64,000 nt of DNA from [Pseudopropionibacterium] massiliense. Lineage in GTDB: Bacteria; Actinomycetota; Actinomycetes; Propionibacteriales; Propionibacteriaceae. The notes beneath the pieces are model-generated. The model was given only the letters and a program-made list of their open reading frames with translations. It had not been told where the DNA came from and did not search any database. The translations under genes were made by a program, and so were the position numbers. Of this stretch, positions 44,098 to 54,127 are shown one piece after another. The stretch spans positions 2,520,284 to 2,584,283 of the forward strand of contig NZ_LR027842.1 in assembly GCF_900607225.1 (NCBI RefSeq), written 5' to 3'. The number at the start of each line of letters is the position of its first letter. The stretch's first letter is position 1.

Positions 44098-45402
44098 TCA
44101 CAGTCTGGGGGCGGTGGCGGCGAGTTCGGCGGCGTCGGCACCGTCGGCCAAGGCGCGACCAAGAGGCGCGAACGCGGCGATGCGGGCGGCGAGCCGCTCG
44201 GGTCGTGGACGGCCCTCGCCGAGGATGTGCAGCGACGGGTCGATGGAGGTCAGGGCCTCGTGGGCGACGAGCGCCCAGGTTGCCTCGTTGAGTGCCGCGA
44301 ACCCTGGATCCCGCAGCTCGGGACAGGTGAACGACTGCCGGGGCTGGTTGATGTCCACCCCGGAGATCTCGTACATGCCGTGGCGGGTGGCGAGCTCGTG
44401 GATGCGCCGCAGCTGCTGGGGGGTGTTGCGGGGTGGCATGTAGGTGACGGCCCGCAGTCCGCGCTCGGCCATGGCGTCGAACAGTTCGTCGAGGTAGTCG
44501 TCCTCGAACTTCTCGGCCTTCTTGTCGCCGGTCGGCGAGGCGGAGACGTCGCCGAGGTAGGCGTAGGTGGCGATCGCCCCGACGGAGTCGGCGAGGGTCA
44601 CCACCTCCTCGGCTGTCGGGCACTCGTCACCGGTGGGCTGGATGTAGATGCGGGCCAGGTATTCCGATTTCAGCACGCCCAACAGGTCGTAGGTCAGGTG
44701 CGGGTTGCGGGTCTCGGCGAGGGTTTTCTCCAGGGCGAGTGGGATGGTCACGCCCATCCCGCGCAGCCCCGTGACGAGGGCGTCTCCCCGGCCGAAACCG
44801 TCGATGAGGGCGTCGGCCATGGCCGCCAGCAGGTGGCGTTCGGTGATGCCGCCGCCACTGGCGTACTGGGAGCGGGCCACCATGCCGGTTTGCGGGTCGA
44901 AGGGCGCCAGGCCGAGGCCGGTGAGGATGGAGTTCGCGGCTTCCGCCATCGCGAGGGTGCGTTCCAGCCGCGCGGCCCGCCGCGGGGCGAGCCACGCATC
45001 CACCGCCGCCCTGGCCGGGGCGGGGACTGCCTGCACGGTCATGTAGGCGATCCCCGCGGAGTCGGGGTTGTTGAGTTTCCTGGTGGCGAAGGGGCCGCCG
45101 GGGTCGAAGAAAGCGCGACACTCGAACCCCGTCACGCTGCCCATCCCGAGGATGCGGGTGGCCTCGGTCATCTCGGCAGCGGCAGCGATGGAGTCGTGGT
45201 CGACGGAACCGACCACACGCAACCCGGCGCGCCTGGCCCCCAGGGCCGCACCGGAGGGGGTGTAGGGGCTGAAGGAGTAGCAGGTGTGAATGTGGTTGTT
45301 GGATTCCACCACCCAGTCGGGGAAAGTCTCCTGGCCGGCGACCATCCGCAACACCGCCAACCGTTCCTCAGGCGAGATCCCCGGGTCATTGATCTGCTTC
45401 AT
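44098..45402 (-). CDS. PHP-domain protein of a catabolic operon
   Basis: A 434-residue protein with PHP metal-binding motifs (NNHIHTCYSFSP with His-x-His, GSVDHDS, and a later TGFECRAFF with a metal-binding Glu). PHP domains are metal-dependent phosphoesterases or hydrolases. It is longer than histidinol-phosphatase and lacks polymerase parts. Its place in a polyol or 2-oxoacid operon suggests hydrolysis of a phosphorylated or lactone intermediate; this is inference. A 372-bp gap with REP repeats separates it from the E1 gene upstream. Confidence 0.78.
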   Translation of the reverse strand: MKQINDPGISPEERLAVLRMVAGQETFPDWVVESNNHIHTCYSFSPYTPSGAALGARRAGLRVVGSVDHDSIAAAAEMTEATRILGMGSVTGFECRAFFDPGGPFATRKLNNPDSAGIAYMTVQAVPAPARAAVDAWLAPRRAARLERTLAMAEAANSILTGLGLAPFDPQTGMVARSQYASGGGITERHLLAAMADALIDGFGRGDALVTGLRGMGVTIPLALEKTLAETRNPHLTYDLLGVLKSEYLARIYIQPTGDECPTAEEVVTLADSVGAIATYAYLGDVSASPTGDKKAEKFEDDYLDELFDAMAERGLRAVTYMPPRNTPQQLRRIHELATRHGMYEISGVDINQPRQSFTCPELRDPGFAALNEATWALVAHEALTSIDPSLHILGEGRPRPERLAARIAAFAPLGRALADGADAAELAATAPRL

Positions 45403-45417
45403 GTGTTTCCTGTTTCC

Positions 45418-45775
45418 TTTGAAGTCGGTTGAGCCGAACCGCGCCTGTCCGAGAACCCGGGTCGGATGGCTTCGACACGGACTGCTCCTTCGTCGCGACC
45501 CGGCTCAACCAGCTCTGCCTTTCTCGAAGCTGGTTGAGCCGATCCGCGAGCGCCAGCGAGCAGATCGAGTCGAAACCAAGACGACCATCTCCGAGGACCT
45601 GGGCCAGATGGTTTCGACACGGACTGCTCCTTCGTCGCAGTCCTGCTCAACCAGCTTCGGGAGGGGACGCCGCAGTCCTGCTCAACCAGCTTCGGGAGGG
45701 GATGTCGCAGTCCTGCTCAACCAGCTTCGGGAGGAGACATCGCAGTACGGCTCAACCAACTTCGAGGGGTGGGGT
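45418..45775. repeat. REP-like cluster, locus 3, with 35-bp tandem units
   Basis: This gap between the PHP and E1 genes holds several copies of the REP-like family (AAGCTGGTTGAGCC ... GTCGAAACC in both orientations). Bases 45636-45670, 45671-45705 and 45706-45740 are direct 35-bp repeats beginning CGCAGTCCTGCTCAACCAGC, and a fourth diverged copy starts at 45741 and reaches the E1 stop codon. Confidence 0.85.
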
Positions 45776-48234
45776 CAGAGCCCTTCGCGGGTGCGGCGGG
45801 CCAGTTCGGCGGTGGTCTGGTTGCTGATGGTCACGTGACCCGGCAGCGGCAGGATCCGTTCGTGGACTGCGTCGACCAGCCATTCGGGTTGCGGGAAGAA
45901 CTCCTTCTCCAGTTCCGCCGCCGGGGTGATGGCGTTGCGCGACCCCACCACCGTGACGGGCGCGTCGAGGTGATCGAACGCGATGCTCTGCACCTTGGAC
46001 GCGACGTCCTGCAGGAAGGAGCCACGCTCCACGGCGTCGGAGCTGAGCAGCAGCCGACCGGTTTTCTTCACCGACTCGACCACCGGGTCGAGGTTCAGCG
46101 GGGCGACGAACCGCAGATCAATGACCTCGGCCGACAGCCCGTACTTCGACTGCAGGATGTCGGCGGCCTCGAGGGCCCGGTACAAGGTGGCGCCAAGGGT
46201 GGCGATGGTCAGGTCCGTGCCCTCGCGGCGAACCACCGGTTCCCCTTCCGGAACCTCGTAGTAGCCCTCCGGAACACCGCCGGGCTGGAACTCCTCGGCC
46301 TTGTCGTAGAGCAACTGGGATTCGAAGAACACCACCGGGTCGGTGCCGCGCAACGCCAGGTTCATCATGCCCTTGGCGTCATAAGGGGTGGCCGGGTAGT
46401 AGACCTTCAGACCGGGCATGTGCGCGCACAGCGCCGACCAGTCCTGGGAGTGCTGGGCGCCGTACTTGTTGCCGACGCTGACGCGGATCACCAGCGGCAT
46501 CTCCAGCAGACCCGCGGACATCGCCTGCCATTTCGCGGCCTGGTTGAAAATCTCGTCACCTGCGCGCCCCAGGAAGTCGCAGTACATCAGCTCCACCAGC
46601 GCGCGACCCCCCGAGAGGGCGTAGCCGACACCGGCACCGACGATCGCGGCCTCCGAGATGGGCGAGTTGAACAGGCGGTGGTAGGGCAGCAGCTCCGTCA
46701 GGCCGCGGTAGACGGCGAACGCGCCACCCCAGTCGCGGTTCTCCTCGCCCCACGCGGCGAGCGTCGGATCGGTGGCGAAACGGTGCGCCACGGCCTCGAA
46801 GATCGCGTCGCGGTAGGCGAAGGCCTTGTTCTTGGAGACCGGTTTGCCGTTCTCGTCGCGGGCGGTGCGGATCTTGTTCCTCAGCGCCTTGACGCGCGGG
46901 TTCTCGGCCAGCGGGGTGAGCAGCTGCGGTTCCTCCTCCGACAGCCTCTCCTTGGTGCCGTTGCTGTACATCACCGTGTCGATGAAGTCCATGTGCACGC
47001 GCGGGCTGAGGTCCTCGGTCCGGGTCGCCAGAGCGATCACCTTGGTGAGGCGCTCGTCGAACCCCTGCTGGATGGCGTCCACGTCGGCCTGGGTGAGCAC
47101 CTTGTTCTTGATCAGGTAGGCGGCGTAGTTCTTGAGGCCATCGTGTTTCTCCCACAGCTCCACCTCCTCGCGGGTGCGGTAGGAGGAGGCGTCCGACGGG
47201 GAGTGCCCGGAGAAGCGGTAGGTGATGGTGTCGGTGAGCACCGGTCCGCGACCCGCGTCGAGGAGCTCGCGTTTGCGGGCGACGGCGTCGGCGACGGCGA
47301 GCGGGTTGAGGCCGTCGACGCGTTCGGCGTGCATGGCCTCCGGGTTCACGCCCATACCGACGCGCGCCAGGATGTCGTAGCCCATGGTTTCGCCGGAGGT
47401 CTGGCCACCCATGCCGTAGAAGTTGTTGAAGAAGTTGAACCAGATCGGCGGGTTGCCCTCCACACCGTCCTTCCACAGGGTGCGGTACTGGTCCATGGCG
47501 GCCAGCATCATGGATTCCCAGACGGGACCGCAGCCCATCGACGCGTCACCGATGTTCGCGATCACGATGCCTGCCCGGCGGTTGATGCGCTTGAACAGGG
47601 CCGCACCGGTGGCGATGTCCGCGGAGCCACCGACGATGGCGTTGTTCGGCATGGAACCAAACGGGGTGAAGAAGGCGTGCATGGAGCCGCCGAGGCCGCG
47701 GTTGAAACCGGCCTTGCGGGCGAAGGTTTCGGCGACGGCACCGTAGAGGATGAAGTTCTCGGCGACATCGGGCAGGTCATCGTCGGAAACCTGCTCGGCG
47801 AAGGAGAGGGTTTCGCCGTCCAGGAACTCCTTCATGATGCGTTCCAGGTCCGCGGCATCGAGTTTACGGGAGGCGGAGAAACACTTGGCGAGGATCTCGC
47901 CGTGGCTGCGGTGGGATCCGAAGACGAAGTCGTCGGCACCGAGCTGCGAGGCCTGCCCCACCACGGCGGATTCCTGTCCGATGCTGAGGTGCGCGGGGCC
48001 GCGGTGGTTGTACTCCACGCCGTTCCAGGCGCCGGTGGTCTTGATGGAGTTGAGCATGGTCTCGAAGGAGCGCACGGCGATCATGTCGTGCAGGATGTCG
48101 ATGAGCCCCTGCCTGCCGTGGCGTTTCAGTTCCGCCTTGAAGTTGGGTTCGTAGGCGTTGACGGGGATCTCGGGCGCCGTGATGACGCCCTTGGCACGCA
48201 CGTTCGTCGGATCGACGATGAGTGAGCGGGTCAT
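45775..48234 (-). CDS. Thiamine-dependent dehydrogenase E1, alpha-beta fusion
   Basis: An 819-residue protein that fuses E1 alpha (residues 1-about 400) and beta (about 470-819), usually separate subunits. TPP-binding [15 protein letters not shown] with a downstream NNF motif marks alpha; beta carries [30 protein letters not shown] and a C-terminal FLQDVASK region. With E2 and E3 encoded beside it, it forms a 2-oxoacid or acetoin dehydrogenase complex that makes acyl-CoA, CO2 and NADH. The specific 2-oxoacid is not known. The start ATG at 48234 has AAGGAAAGAG upstream. Confidence 0.88.
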   Translation of the reverse strand: MTRSLIVDPTNVRAKGVITAPEIPVNAYEPNFKAELKRHGRQGLIDILHDMIAVRSFETMLNSIKTTGAWNGVEYNHRGPAHLSIGQESAVVGQASQLGADDFVFGSHRSHGEILAKCFSASRKLDAADLERIMKEFLDGETLSFAEQVSDDDLPDVAENFILYGAVAETFARKAGFNRGLGGSMHAFFTPFGSMPNNAIVGGSADIATGAALFKRINRRAGIVIANIGDASMGCGPVWESMMLAAMDQYRTLWKDGVEGNPPIWFNFFNNFYGMGGQTSGETMGYDILARVGMGVNPEAMHAERVDGLNPLAVADAVARKRELLDAGRGPVLTDTITYRFSGHSPSDASSYRTREEVELWEKHDGLKNYAAYLIKNKVLTQADVDAIQQGFDERLTKVIALATRTEDLSPRVHMDFIDTVMYSNGTKERLSEEEPQLLTPLAENPRVKALRNKIRTARDENGKPVSKNKAFAYRDAIFEAVAHRFATDPTLAAWGEENRDWGGAFAVYRGLTELLPYHRLFNSPISEAAIVGAGVGYALSGGRALVELMYCDFLGRAGDEIFNQAAKWQAMSAGLLEMPLVIRVSVGNKYGAQHSQDWSALCAHMPGLKVYYPATPYDAKGMMNLALRGTDPVVFFESQLLYDKAEEFQPGGVPEGYYEVPEGEPVVRREGTDLTIATLGATLYRALEAADILQSKYGLSAEVIDLRFVAPLNLDPVVESVKKTGRLLLSSDAVERGSFLQDVASKVQSIAFDHLDAPVTVVGSRNAITPAAELEKEFFPQPEWLVDAVHERILPLPGHVTISNQTTAELARRTREGL

Positions 48235-48260
48235 GGTTTCGTTGTCTCTTTCCTTGTCGA

Positions 48261-49628
48261 TCAGGCCTTGGCCGCCCAGGCGGCCTCGCGGATCAGTTCA
48301 CTGACGGTGGGGTGGGGGAAGACGAGCTGGCGCAGGTCGGTGAGGTCCAGTTCGGTTTCCAGCACGGCGGAGGCTCCCCAGATCATCTCGGCCGCGTAGC
48401 TGCCCAGCACGTGGATGCCCAGCACCCGGCGGGTCCCGGCGTCGAGGATGAGCTTGGCCAGCGCCGGGGCCTGGAGGCCGTTCTCGGCCACGAACCGGCC
48501 GGACATGTAGCCGGGGACGCTCGCGGTGACGACGTCGTGGCCCGCCTTCCTGGCCGCGGTCTCGGTGAGTCCGATGCCCGCGCACTCGGGGGCGGTGTAG
48601 ACGGCCCACGGGACGGTGTGCCAGCGCATCACCTCGCCGCGGCGGTGGGCCTCGGGGTCGAGGATGTTGGCGGCGGCCACCTCGCCCATGCGGTAGGCGG
48701 CGTGGGCCAGCAGGCTGCGGCCGGTGACGTCGCCGATCGCCCACACGTTCGGCAGGTTGGTGCGCATCCGATCGTCGACGACCACTCCGCGTCCCGTGTA
48801 CTCCAGGCCGGTGTTCTCCGCGCCCCAGCCCTCGACGGCGGGCCGGCGCCCGACGGCCATCAGCACGTGATCGGCCTCCACGGATTCCTCGGCGCCGTCG
48901 GCGGTGGTCCAGTTCACCTTTCCGCCGTCGATGGAGGTGACCCGGCAGCCGAGCTTGAAGGTGACCTCGCCGAGGGCCTTGCGGAGCTGCGCGGCCACGT
49001 CGTCGTCGGCGAAGGGGACGATCTCGGGCAGCATCTCGACGACGGTGACCTGCGTGCCGAGCATCGAGTAGAGCGAGGCGAACTCCACCCCGATGACGCC
49101 GCCGCCGATCACGGTGAGGCGTTCCGGGATCTCCGGCAGCGAGAGGGCGCCGGTGGAGTCGATGACCAACGGGTTGTCCTCGGCTCCGGGGATGGGGGGC
49201 ATCACGGGCACCGACCCGGTGGAGAGGATCACGTGGGTGGCGGTGTGGGTGACGCCGTCGACGGTGACCCTCCCGGGACCCTCGAAGGTGCCGTGGCCGT
49301 GCACGACGGTGACCCCGGCCTTCTTCTCGGTGGCGGCGACCCCGCCGACGAGGGTGGAGACCACCTTGTCCTTCCACTTCTGCAGGGCGGGCCAGTCGAT
49401 ATGGGCACCGTCGACCTTCACACCGAACCGGGCGCCGTGGCGGGCGTGGTCGTAGGTCTTGGCGGCCCCGAGGAGGGTTTTGGTGGGGATGCATCCCACG
49501 TTCAGGCAGGTGCCGCCCAGCGAGGCGGCCTCGACGAGGAGCACGTTCTTCCCCGCGTGGCCGAGCCTCTCGGCGGCGATGTAGCCGCCGGGGCCGCTGC
49601 CCAGCACGATGACGTCGTGGTCGGTCAT
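48261..49628 (-). CDS. lpdA: Dihydrolipoyl dehydrogenase (E3)
   Basis: A 455-residue FAD enzyme that reoxidises dihydrolipoamide of the E2 subunit with NAD+. FAD site [13 protein letters not shown], redox disulfide [12 protein letters not shown] site [13 protein letters not shown], second FAD site VWAIGDVTG and the catalytic HPTVSE at the dimer interface are all present. It lies between the E2 and E1 genes of the same operon (gaps of 11 and 26 bases), so it is dedicated to this complex. Confidence 0.95.
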   Translation of the reverse strand: MTDHDVIVLGSGPGGYIAAERLGHAGKNVLLVEAASLGGTCLNVGCIPTKTLLGAAKTYDHARHGARFGVKVDGAHIDWPALQKWKDKVVSTLVGGVAATEKKAGVTVVHGHGTFEGPGRVTVDGVTHTATHVILSTGSVPVMPPIPGAEDNPLVIDSTGALSLPEIPERLTVIGGGVIGVEFASLYSMLGTQVTVVEMLPEIVPFADDDVAAQLRKALGEVTFKLGCRVTSIDGGKVNWTTADGAEESVEADHVLMAVGRRPAVEGWGAENTGLEYTGRGVVVDDRMRTNLPNVWAIGDVTGRSLLAHAAYRMGEVAAANILDPEAHRRGEVMRWHTVPWAVYTAPECAGIGLTETAARKAGHDVVTASVPGYMSGRFVAENGLQAPALAKLILDAGTRRVLGIHVLGSYAAEMIWGASAVLETELDLTDLRQLVFPHPTVSELIREAAWAAKA

Positions 49629-49639
49629 TGTTCGTCCTC

Positions 49640-51001
49640 TCAGCTCAGGGCGGCCAGTTCGATGTTCTCGATGAAGGCCACGAGGTCCTGCAGGAAACGG
49701 GCCGCGTCGGCGCCGTCGATGACCCGGTGGTCGGCGGTCAGCGACAACCCGATGCGCTGCTCGATGCGGACCTTGCCCTTCTCGTCGAGGTGGGCGCGCG
49801 GGAAGATGGCATCGACGCCGAGGATCGCGGTCTGGGGCACGTTCAGCAGCGGGGTGAAGTGTTCGATGCCGAACCCACCCAAGTTGGAGACGGTGAAGGT
49901 GGCCCCGCCCAGCAGGTCGGGGTTGATGCTGCCCTCGATGGCCTGCGCGGCGAGGTCCTTGCAGATCGCGGAGAACGCGCCGAGGCTGAGCTGCGAGGCG
50001 TTGCGCACCGTCGGGACCAGCAGGCCGCGCGGGGTGTCGCAGGCGAAACCGAGGTGGACCCGTTCGAAGGTGGTCAGCGCGCCGTCGATGAGGTGGGCGT
50101 TGTGGGTGGGGTGCTTGACGGCGGTCCTGACGGCGGCGAATCCGACGAGGTCGCCGATGGTCACCTTGTTCAGGCCGAGCGCTGGGTCGGAGTTCTTCAG
50201 CCGTTTGCGCATGTCGAGGAGGCCCTGGGCGCGCGCGGTGGTGGTGTAGGTGAGCTGCGCGGAGCTGGCCAGGGAGTGCATCATCCGCTCGGAGATCACC
50301 TTGCGGATGCCCTTCAGCGGGGTCGTCGCGCTGGGCCCGGGGAAGTCCGGGTCGGCTCCCGCGGCCGCCGCGGGGACCGGGGCCTGCGCGGGGGTCTCCT
50401 CCGCCGGTGCGGCGGGGGTGGTGAGGTCGGCCTGGCTGACGCGGCCACCGAGCCCGGTGCCCTGCCCCGCGACCGCTCCGGCCCGGGCCGCCGCCCTGGT
50501 GGTGGTCTCGGCGACGGCGGCGACGTCGCGGGCGATCACGCGCCCCCCGGGGCCGGTGCCCGCGGGAACGGCAGCGATGTCGATGCCCTCGGCGGCGGCC
50601 AGGTTGCGGGCGCGCGGGCTGGAGCCGCGTTCATCGCCGGCCGCCGGTGCGACGGTGGCCGGCGGCGCCGGGGGTTCGGCGACCGCGGCGGCGACCTGTT
50701 CGGGTGCTTCCTCCTGCGCGGCGCCGAAACCCACCTCGGCCAGCACGGGGGCGGGGTCCTCGCCGGGTTCCCCGACCACGAGGAGGGGCTGCATGACGGG
50801 GACGTCGTCGCCCTCGGCCCACAGCAGCTTCAGCACGGTCCCGGACGCGGTGCTGGGCACCTCCATGGAGGCCTTGTCGGTCTCCACCTCGCAGAGGATG
50901 CCGTTCTCGGCGATGGTGTCGCCCTCCCTGACCGACCAGGACACGATGAGACAGGACTCGACGCTGTTCCCGAGGGCCGGCATGACTATGACGGTTGCCA
51001 T
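49640..51001 (-). CDS. Dihydrolipoamide acyltransferase (E2)
   Basis: A 453-residue E2. The lipoyl domain (residues 1-80) has the lipoyl lysine in CEVETDKASME. An Ala/Pro linker leads to a peripheral subunit-binding domain (SPRARNLAAAEGIDIA ... GRVIARDV), then a second linker and the catalytic domain ending with the active-site DHRVIDG. One lipoyl domain only. The ATG at 51001 is preceded by GGAGAAACC and lies 10 bases after the DeoR stop. It accepts the acyl group from E1 and passes it to CoA. Confidence 0.92.
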   Translation of the reverse strand: MATVIVMPALGNSVESCLIVSWSVREGDTIAENGILCEVETDKASMEVPSTASGTVLKLLWAEGDDVPVMQPLLVVGEPGEDPAPVLAEVGFGAAQEEAPEQVAAAVAEPPAPPATVAPAAGDERGSSPRARNLAAAEGIDIAAVPAGTGPGGRVIARDVAAVAETTTRAAARAGAVAGQGTGLGGRVSQADLTTPAAPAEETPAQAPVPAAAAGADPDFPGPSATTPLKGIRKVISERMMHSLASSAQLTYTTTARAQGLLDMRKRLKNSDPALGLNKVTIGDLVGFAAVRTAVKHPTHNAHLIDGALTTFERVHLGFACDTPRGLLVPTVRNASQLSLGAFSAICKDLAAQAIEGSINPDLLGGATFTVSNLGGFGIEHFTPLLNVPQTAILGVDAIFPRAHLDEKGKVRIEQRIGLSLTADHRVIDGADAARFLQDLVAFIENIELAALS

Positions 51002-51011
51002 TTGGTTTCTC

Positions 51012-51764
51012 CTAGACGATGCGAACGTGGGTGTGTTCCTTGAGGGCCTCCACGGCATCGGCGGGGAGACCGGAGTCGGTGATGATGCCCGTGATGGCAT
51101 TCAGCGGCAGGAAGGAGACGAACCCCGCCTGCCCGAACTTGGTGGAGTCGGCCACCAGCCAGGTCTGTTCGGCGCGTTCCCGCATGGTGGTGGCCACCTG
51201 CGCCCCCTCGACGAAACGCGTCGTCAGGCCGCGTTCGGGGGAGAAACCGTCGGTGCCGAGGAAGGCGATGCGGGTGTTGAAATCGGCGATGGCGCGTTCC
51301 GCGAGGGGTCCGACGAGGGATTCCGACTCGGGCCGGAACACCCCGCCGGCGAGGATGATGTTGAGCGCGGGGTTGGCGCGGGCGTTGTTGAACACCAGCG
51401 TCGAGTTGGTGACGATCTGCACTCCCCGCCTGCCGGTCAGGTGCCGGGCGATCAGCGCCGCGGTGGTACCGGCCTCGATCATGACGGTGTCGTCGTCACC
51501 GATCAGTTCCGCAGCGGCCTGCGCGATCCTCTCCTTGGCCTCCACGTTGACCTGCTGGCGCTGCAGGATTCCCTGGAGGGTGATGGGCCGCGCACCGCCC
51601 CGGGTGCGCACCAGCATGCCCTGCTGTTCGAGGGTGCGCAGGTGGCCGCGGATGGTCACCTCGGAGACCCCGAAGTCGCTGGCCAGGCCGGAGACGCTCA
51701 GTCGTCCGTCGTCGGCCAGCTTCGCGAGGATCGCGCTCTCGCGTTCCGTGCGTTCCACCGCCAT
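51012..51764 (-). CDS. DeoR-family transcriptional regulator
   Basis: A 250-residue repressor-type regulator. The N-terminal winged helix (RESAILAKLADDGRLSVSGL then DFGVSEVTIRGHLRTLE) is followed by a sugar-phosphate isomerase-like sensor domain (IEAGTTA, TNSTLV, LAGG, GTDGFSPERGLTT). It heads the operon for E2, E3, E1 and the downstream dehydrogenases. A perfect palindrome at 51784-51804, 19 bases before its start, is the likely autoregulatory operator. DeoR effectors are usually phosphorylated sugars, which supports a sugar or polyol substrate. Confidence 0.92.
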   Translation of the reverse strand: MAVERTERESAILAKLADDGRLSVSGLASDFGVSEVTIRGHLRTLEQQGMLVRTRGGARPITLQGILQRQQVNVEAKERIAQAAAELIGDDDTVMIEAGTTAALIARHLTGRRGVQIVTNSTLVFNNARANPALNIILAGGVFRPESESLVGPLAERAIADFNTRIAFLGTDGFSPERGLTTRFVEGAQVATTMRERAEQTWLVADSTKFGQAGFVSFLPLNAITGIITDSGLPADAVEALKEHTHVRIV

Positions 51765-51783
51765 CGCTGGACCCTTCCATTCA

Positions 51784-51804
51784 CTTACGAAACTCTTTCG
51801 TAAG
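51784..51804. promoter_or_regulatory. DeoR operator candidate
   Basis: CTTACGAAA and TTTCGTAAG form a perfect 9-bp inverted repeat with a 3-bp spacer, 19 bases before the deoR-type start codon. Confidence 0.65.
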
Positions 51805-52276
51805 ACCTACGATACTCCATCGTTTGAGAGCGTCAAGAAACAACAACACGCATCATCCACGCCCTCGCACGCCCCGGACGCCGCCCGCCCGAGGACGGCG
51901 GGCGCCGGAGCCCCGCCATCGATCAGCATGCACTCGGTCAGCACGCACGGGACAGATCCCCGGGTACGAGGGAACGACCACGCCCACCCCAACCCGGCCG
52001 AACAACCGACACAATCGCATTGCGGCCCCAGAGGCCCGAGCGAACCCACAATCCTCGAAACTTATTCACAGATCACCCCCCTGCTCAGCGAAACCCCTAG
52101 CCAGACCGCACTTGCAGATGGCCGCGAATAACCTTCCCCCGCACGGCCCCGTCAATACACGAAAAACGGAGCACGTACGGTATGCTCTCGATCGGCGAAA
52201 GTTAACCGTAGCCGCGCCCCACAACCTTCAGCTCCCAAAGGCGATAGCCGCACAACAAACTTCAGCAGGAGGCTCC
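51805..52276. other. Divergent intergenic region (promoters of two operons)
   Basis: About 470 bases with no supported gene. It holds the promoters of the DeoR operon (minus strand) and the glucan-synthase operon (plus strand). A TATGCT hexamer near 52182 could be a -10 box for the plus-strand operon. The final bases have AGGAGG (52267-52272). Confidence 0.45.
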
Positions 52277-54124
52277 GTGTCATCGTCACGCCGTTCCCGG
52301 CGCCACCGATCGAAAGTTGACTTATCAACAGTCAATGCCAATACCGAACTCGCGCTCGTCGACGACCTCGCCCCCGAGGAACGCCGAGCCTCAACCTCGG
52401 GTCGTTACTCCCCCACCCTGCTTCTGGTGGCCCTACTCGCGTCGATCGGCGTATTCGCCTATACGGCTTTCATCCTCACTCCCGCTTTCAGGGGTGACCT
52501 CATTCCTTGGCTCATCGTCATGACATGCGAGCTGATTCTCATCTTCCAGGCTTCCATGGCGCTGTGGACGATGCTGTCGGGCTATGGCCGCCAACCCAGC
52601 TACAGGTTCCAAACCGCCCAGGCCAAGTTGTTCAACCCGCAGCTCAACAGCCGATTGAGGATCAACTCCGACCCCACGAAGTGGCCCATGTACCTGAATG
52701 ATCGTCAGGTCGATGTGGATGTGCTCATCACGGTCTACGGCGAACCACTGGATGTCATCGAGACCACGGTCAAGGCCGCCATGGCCATGCACGGCCGCCA
52801 CACCACGTGGATCTTGGACGATGGAGATTCCGACGAGGTACGCGACCTCGCCAAATCCCTCGGCTGTCGCTACGTTCGTCGCCTCGGCAGCTCCGGAGCA
52901 AAAGCGGGAAACATCAACAACGCGTTGTCCGTTGCAAAAGCCGAGTTCTTCGTCATCTTTGACGCCGATTTCGTGGCCAAACCCAATTTTCTCTACGAGA
53001 CGGTTCCGTTCATGGAGGACTCGAACGTGGCCTTCGTGCAGACCCCTCAGGTCTACGGCAACCTCAACAACATCGTCTCCCGGGGCGCCGGCTTCATCCA
53101 GATGGTTTTCTACCGCTTCATCCAGCCGGGACGCAACGAGTTCAACGCTGCCTTCTGCGTCGGCACCAACGTGTTGTTCCGGCGCGCCGCGGTCAAGGAC
53201 ATCGGCGGGATTTACACCCAGTCCAAGTCCGAGGACATCTGGACCTCGATCCTCATGCACGAGCGGGGCTGGCGTTCGATCTTCCAGCCCAAGGAACTCG
53301 CCGTCGGCGACACCCCCGACACCATCGAGTCCTACAGCAAGCAGCAGCTCCGCTGGGCCACCGGCGGGTTCGAGATCCTCTTCACACACAACCCTCTCAG
53401 CCCACGCCGGCGCCTCCGCATGGACCAGCGAATCATGTACTTCGCAACATGCACCTTCTATTTCACGGGTATAGCCCCGGGTCTTCTCATGCTGGTCCCG
53501 ATCTTGGAGGTTTTCTTCGATCTACGCCCCGTGACGCTTGCAGTCAAATGGTACGAATGGGCCTTGTTCTACCCCGGCTTCTATGGCATGCAGATATTGC
53601 TGGCGGCAGTGATAGCAGGAACTTTCCGCTGGGAGGTACTCCTACTGGCGGCGAACTCTTTCCCGATTTACATCAAGGCGTTCTTCAACGCCCTGCTCAA
53701 GGTGGACACGAAATGGTCGGTAACTGGCGCTACCGGCGGCAAGGCATCGGCCTTCAACTTCATGATGGTGCAGGTGTGGGCATTCGTTTTCATGCTCGGA
53801 ACCTCCATCGTCTCGATCTATCGGGACTACTCGATGGGGCACGTCAACATTGCCACGTTCTGGTGCCTCTTGAACACCTTCTTCCTCGGCGCTTTCGTCG
53901 TGACGGCCTTCTTGGAGAACCGGCAGAGGAAGCAAGAGCGGAATCGAAGTGATGACACCCGACCCAAGCGCGGCGTGGCGGCATCCGATCCTCTCGATTC
54001 GAACAAGCAACTGACATCGGAGACCAAACACCCCGAGGCCTTGGACGCAGAAGCAATTCTGGACGCCCAGGCAGCAAAGGGCGTCCTTGCCGAGAACCCC
54101 GAACTTCACAACCGAAAGGGCTGA
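52277..54124 (+). CDS. Processive family 2 glycosyltransferase (glucan synthase)
   Basis: A 615-residue membrane enzyme of the cellulose/curdlan synthase type. Two N-terminal helices (LLVALLASIGVFAYTAFIL and LIVMTCELILIFQASMAL) precede the GT-A domain: ILDDGDSDE (about residue 181), FDADF (about 229), the catalytic SED in QSKSEDIW (about 317) and QQLRWA (QxxRW, about 355). About four C-terminal helices complete the translocation channel. No PilZ domain is present. It polymerises a nucleotide sugar and extrudes the chain. The neighbouring GH81 gene suggests a beta-1,3-glucan product. The GTG at 52277 has AGGAGG four bases upstream. Confidence 0.88.
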   Translation: MSSSRRSRRHRSKVDLSTVNANTELALVDDLAPEERRASTSGRYSPTLLLVALLASIGVFAYTAFILTPAFRGDLIPWLIVMTCELILIFQASMALWTMLSGYGRQPSYRFQTAQAKLFNPQLNSRLRINSDPTKWPMYLNDRQVDVDVLITVYGEPLDVIETTVKAAMAMHGRHTTWILDDGDSDEVRDLAKSLGCRYVRRLGSSGAKAGNINNALSVAKAEFFVIFDADFVAKPNFLYETVPFMEDSNVAFVQTPQVYGNLNNIVSRGAGFIQMVFYRFIQPGRNEFNAAFCVGTNVLFRRAAVKDIGGIYTQSKSEDIWTSILMHERGWRSIFQPKELAVGDTPDTIESYSKQQLRWATGGFEILFTHNPLSPRRRLRMDQRIMYFATCTFYFTGIAPGLLMLVPILEVFFDLRPVTLAVKWYEWALFYPGFYGMQILLAAVIAGTFRWEVLLLAANSFPIYIKAFFNALLKVDTKWSVTGATGGKASAFNFMMVQVWAFVFMLGTSIVSIYRDYSMGHVNIATFWCLLNTFFLGAFVVTAFLENRQRKQERNRSDDTRPKRGVAASDPLDSNKQLTSETKHPEALDAEAILDAQAAKGVLAENPELHNRKG

Positions 54125-54127
54125 CCC

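Noticed and set aside
45769-48225. 818-residue plus-strand ORF
   Set aside because: It lies wholly opposite the E1 gene and has no recognisable domain; high-GC antisense frames stay open by chance.
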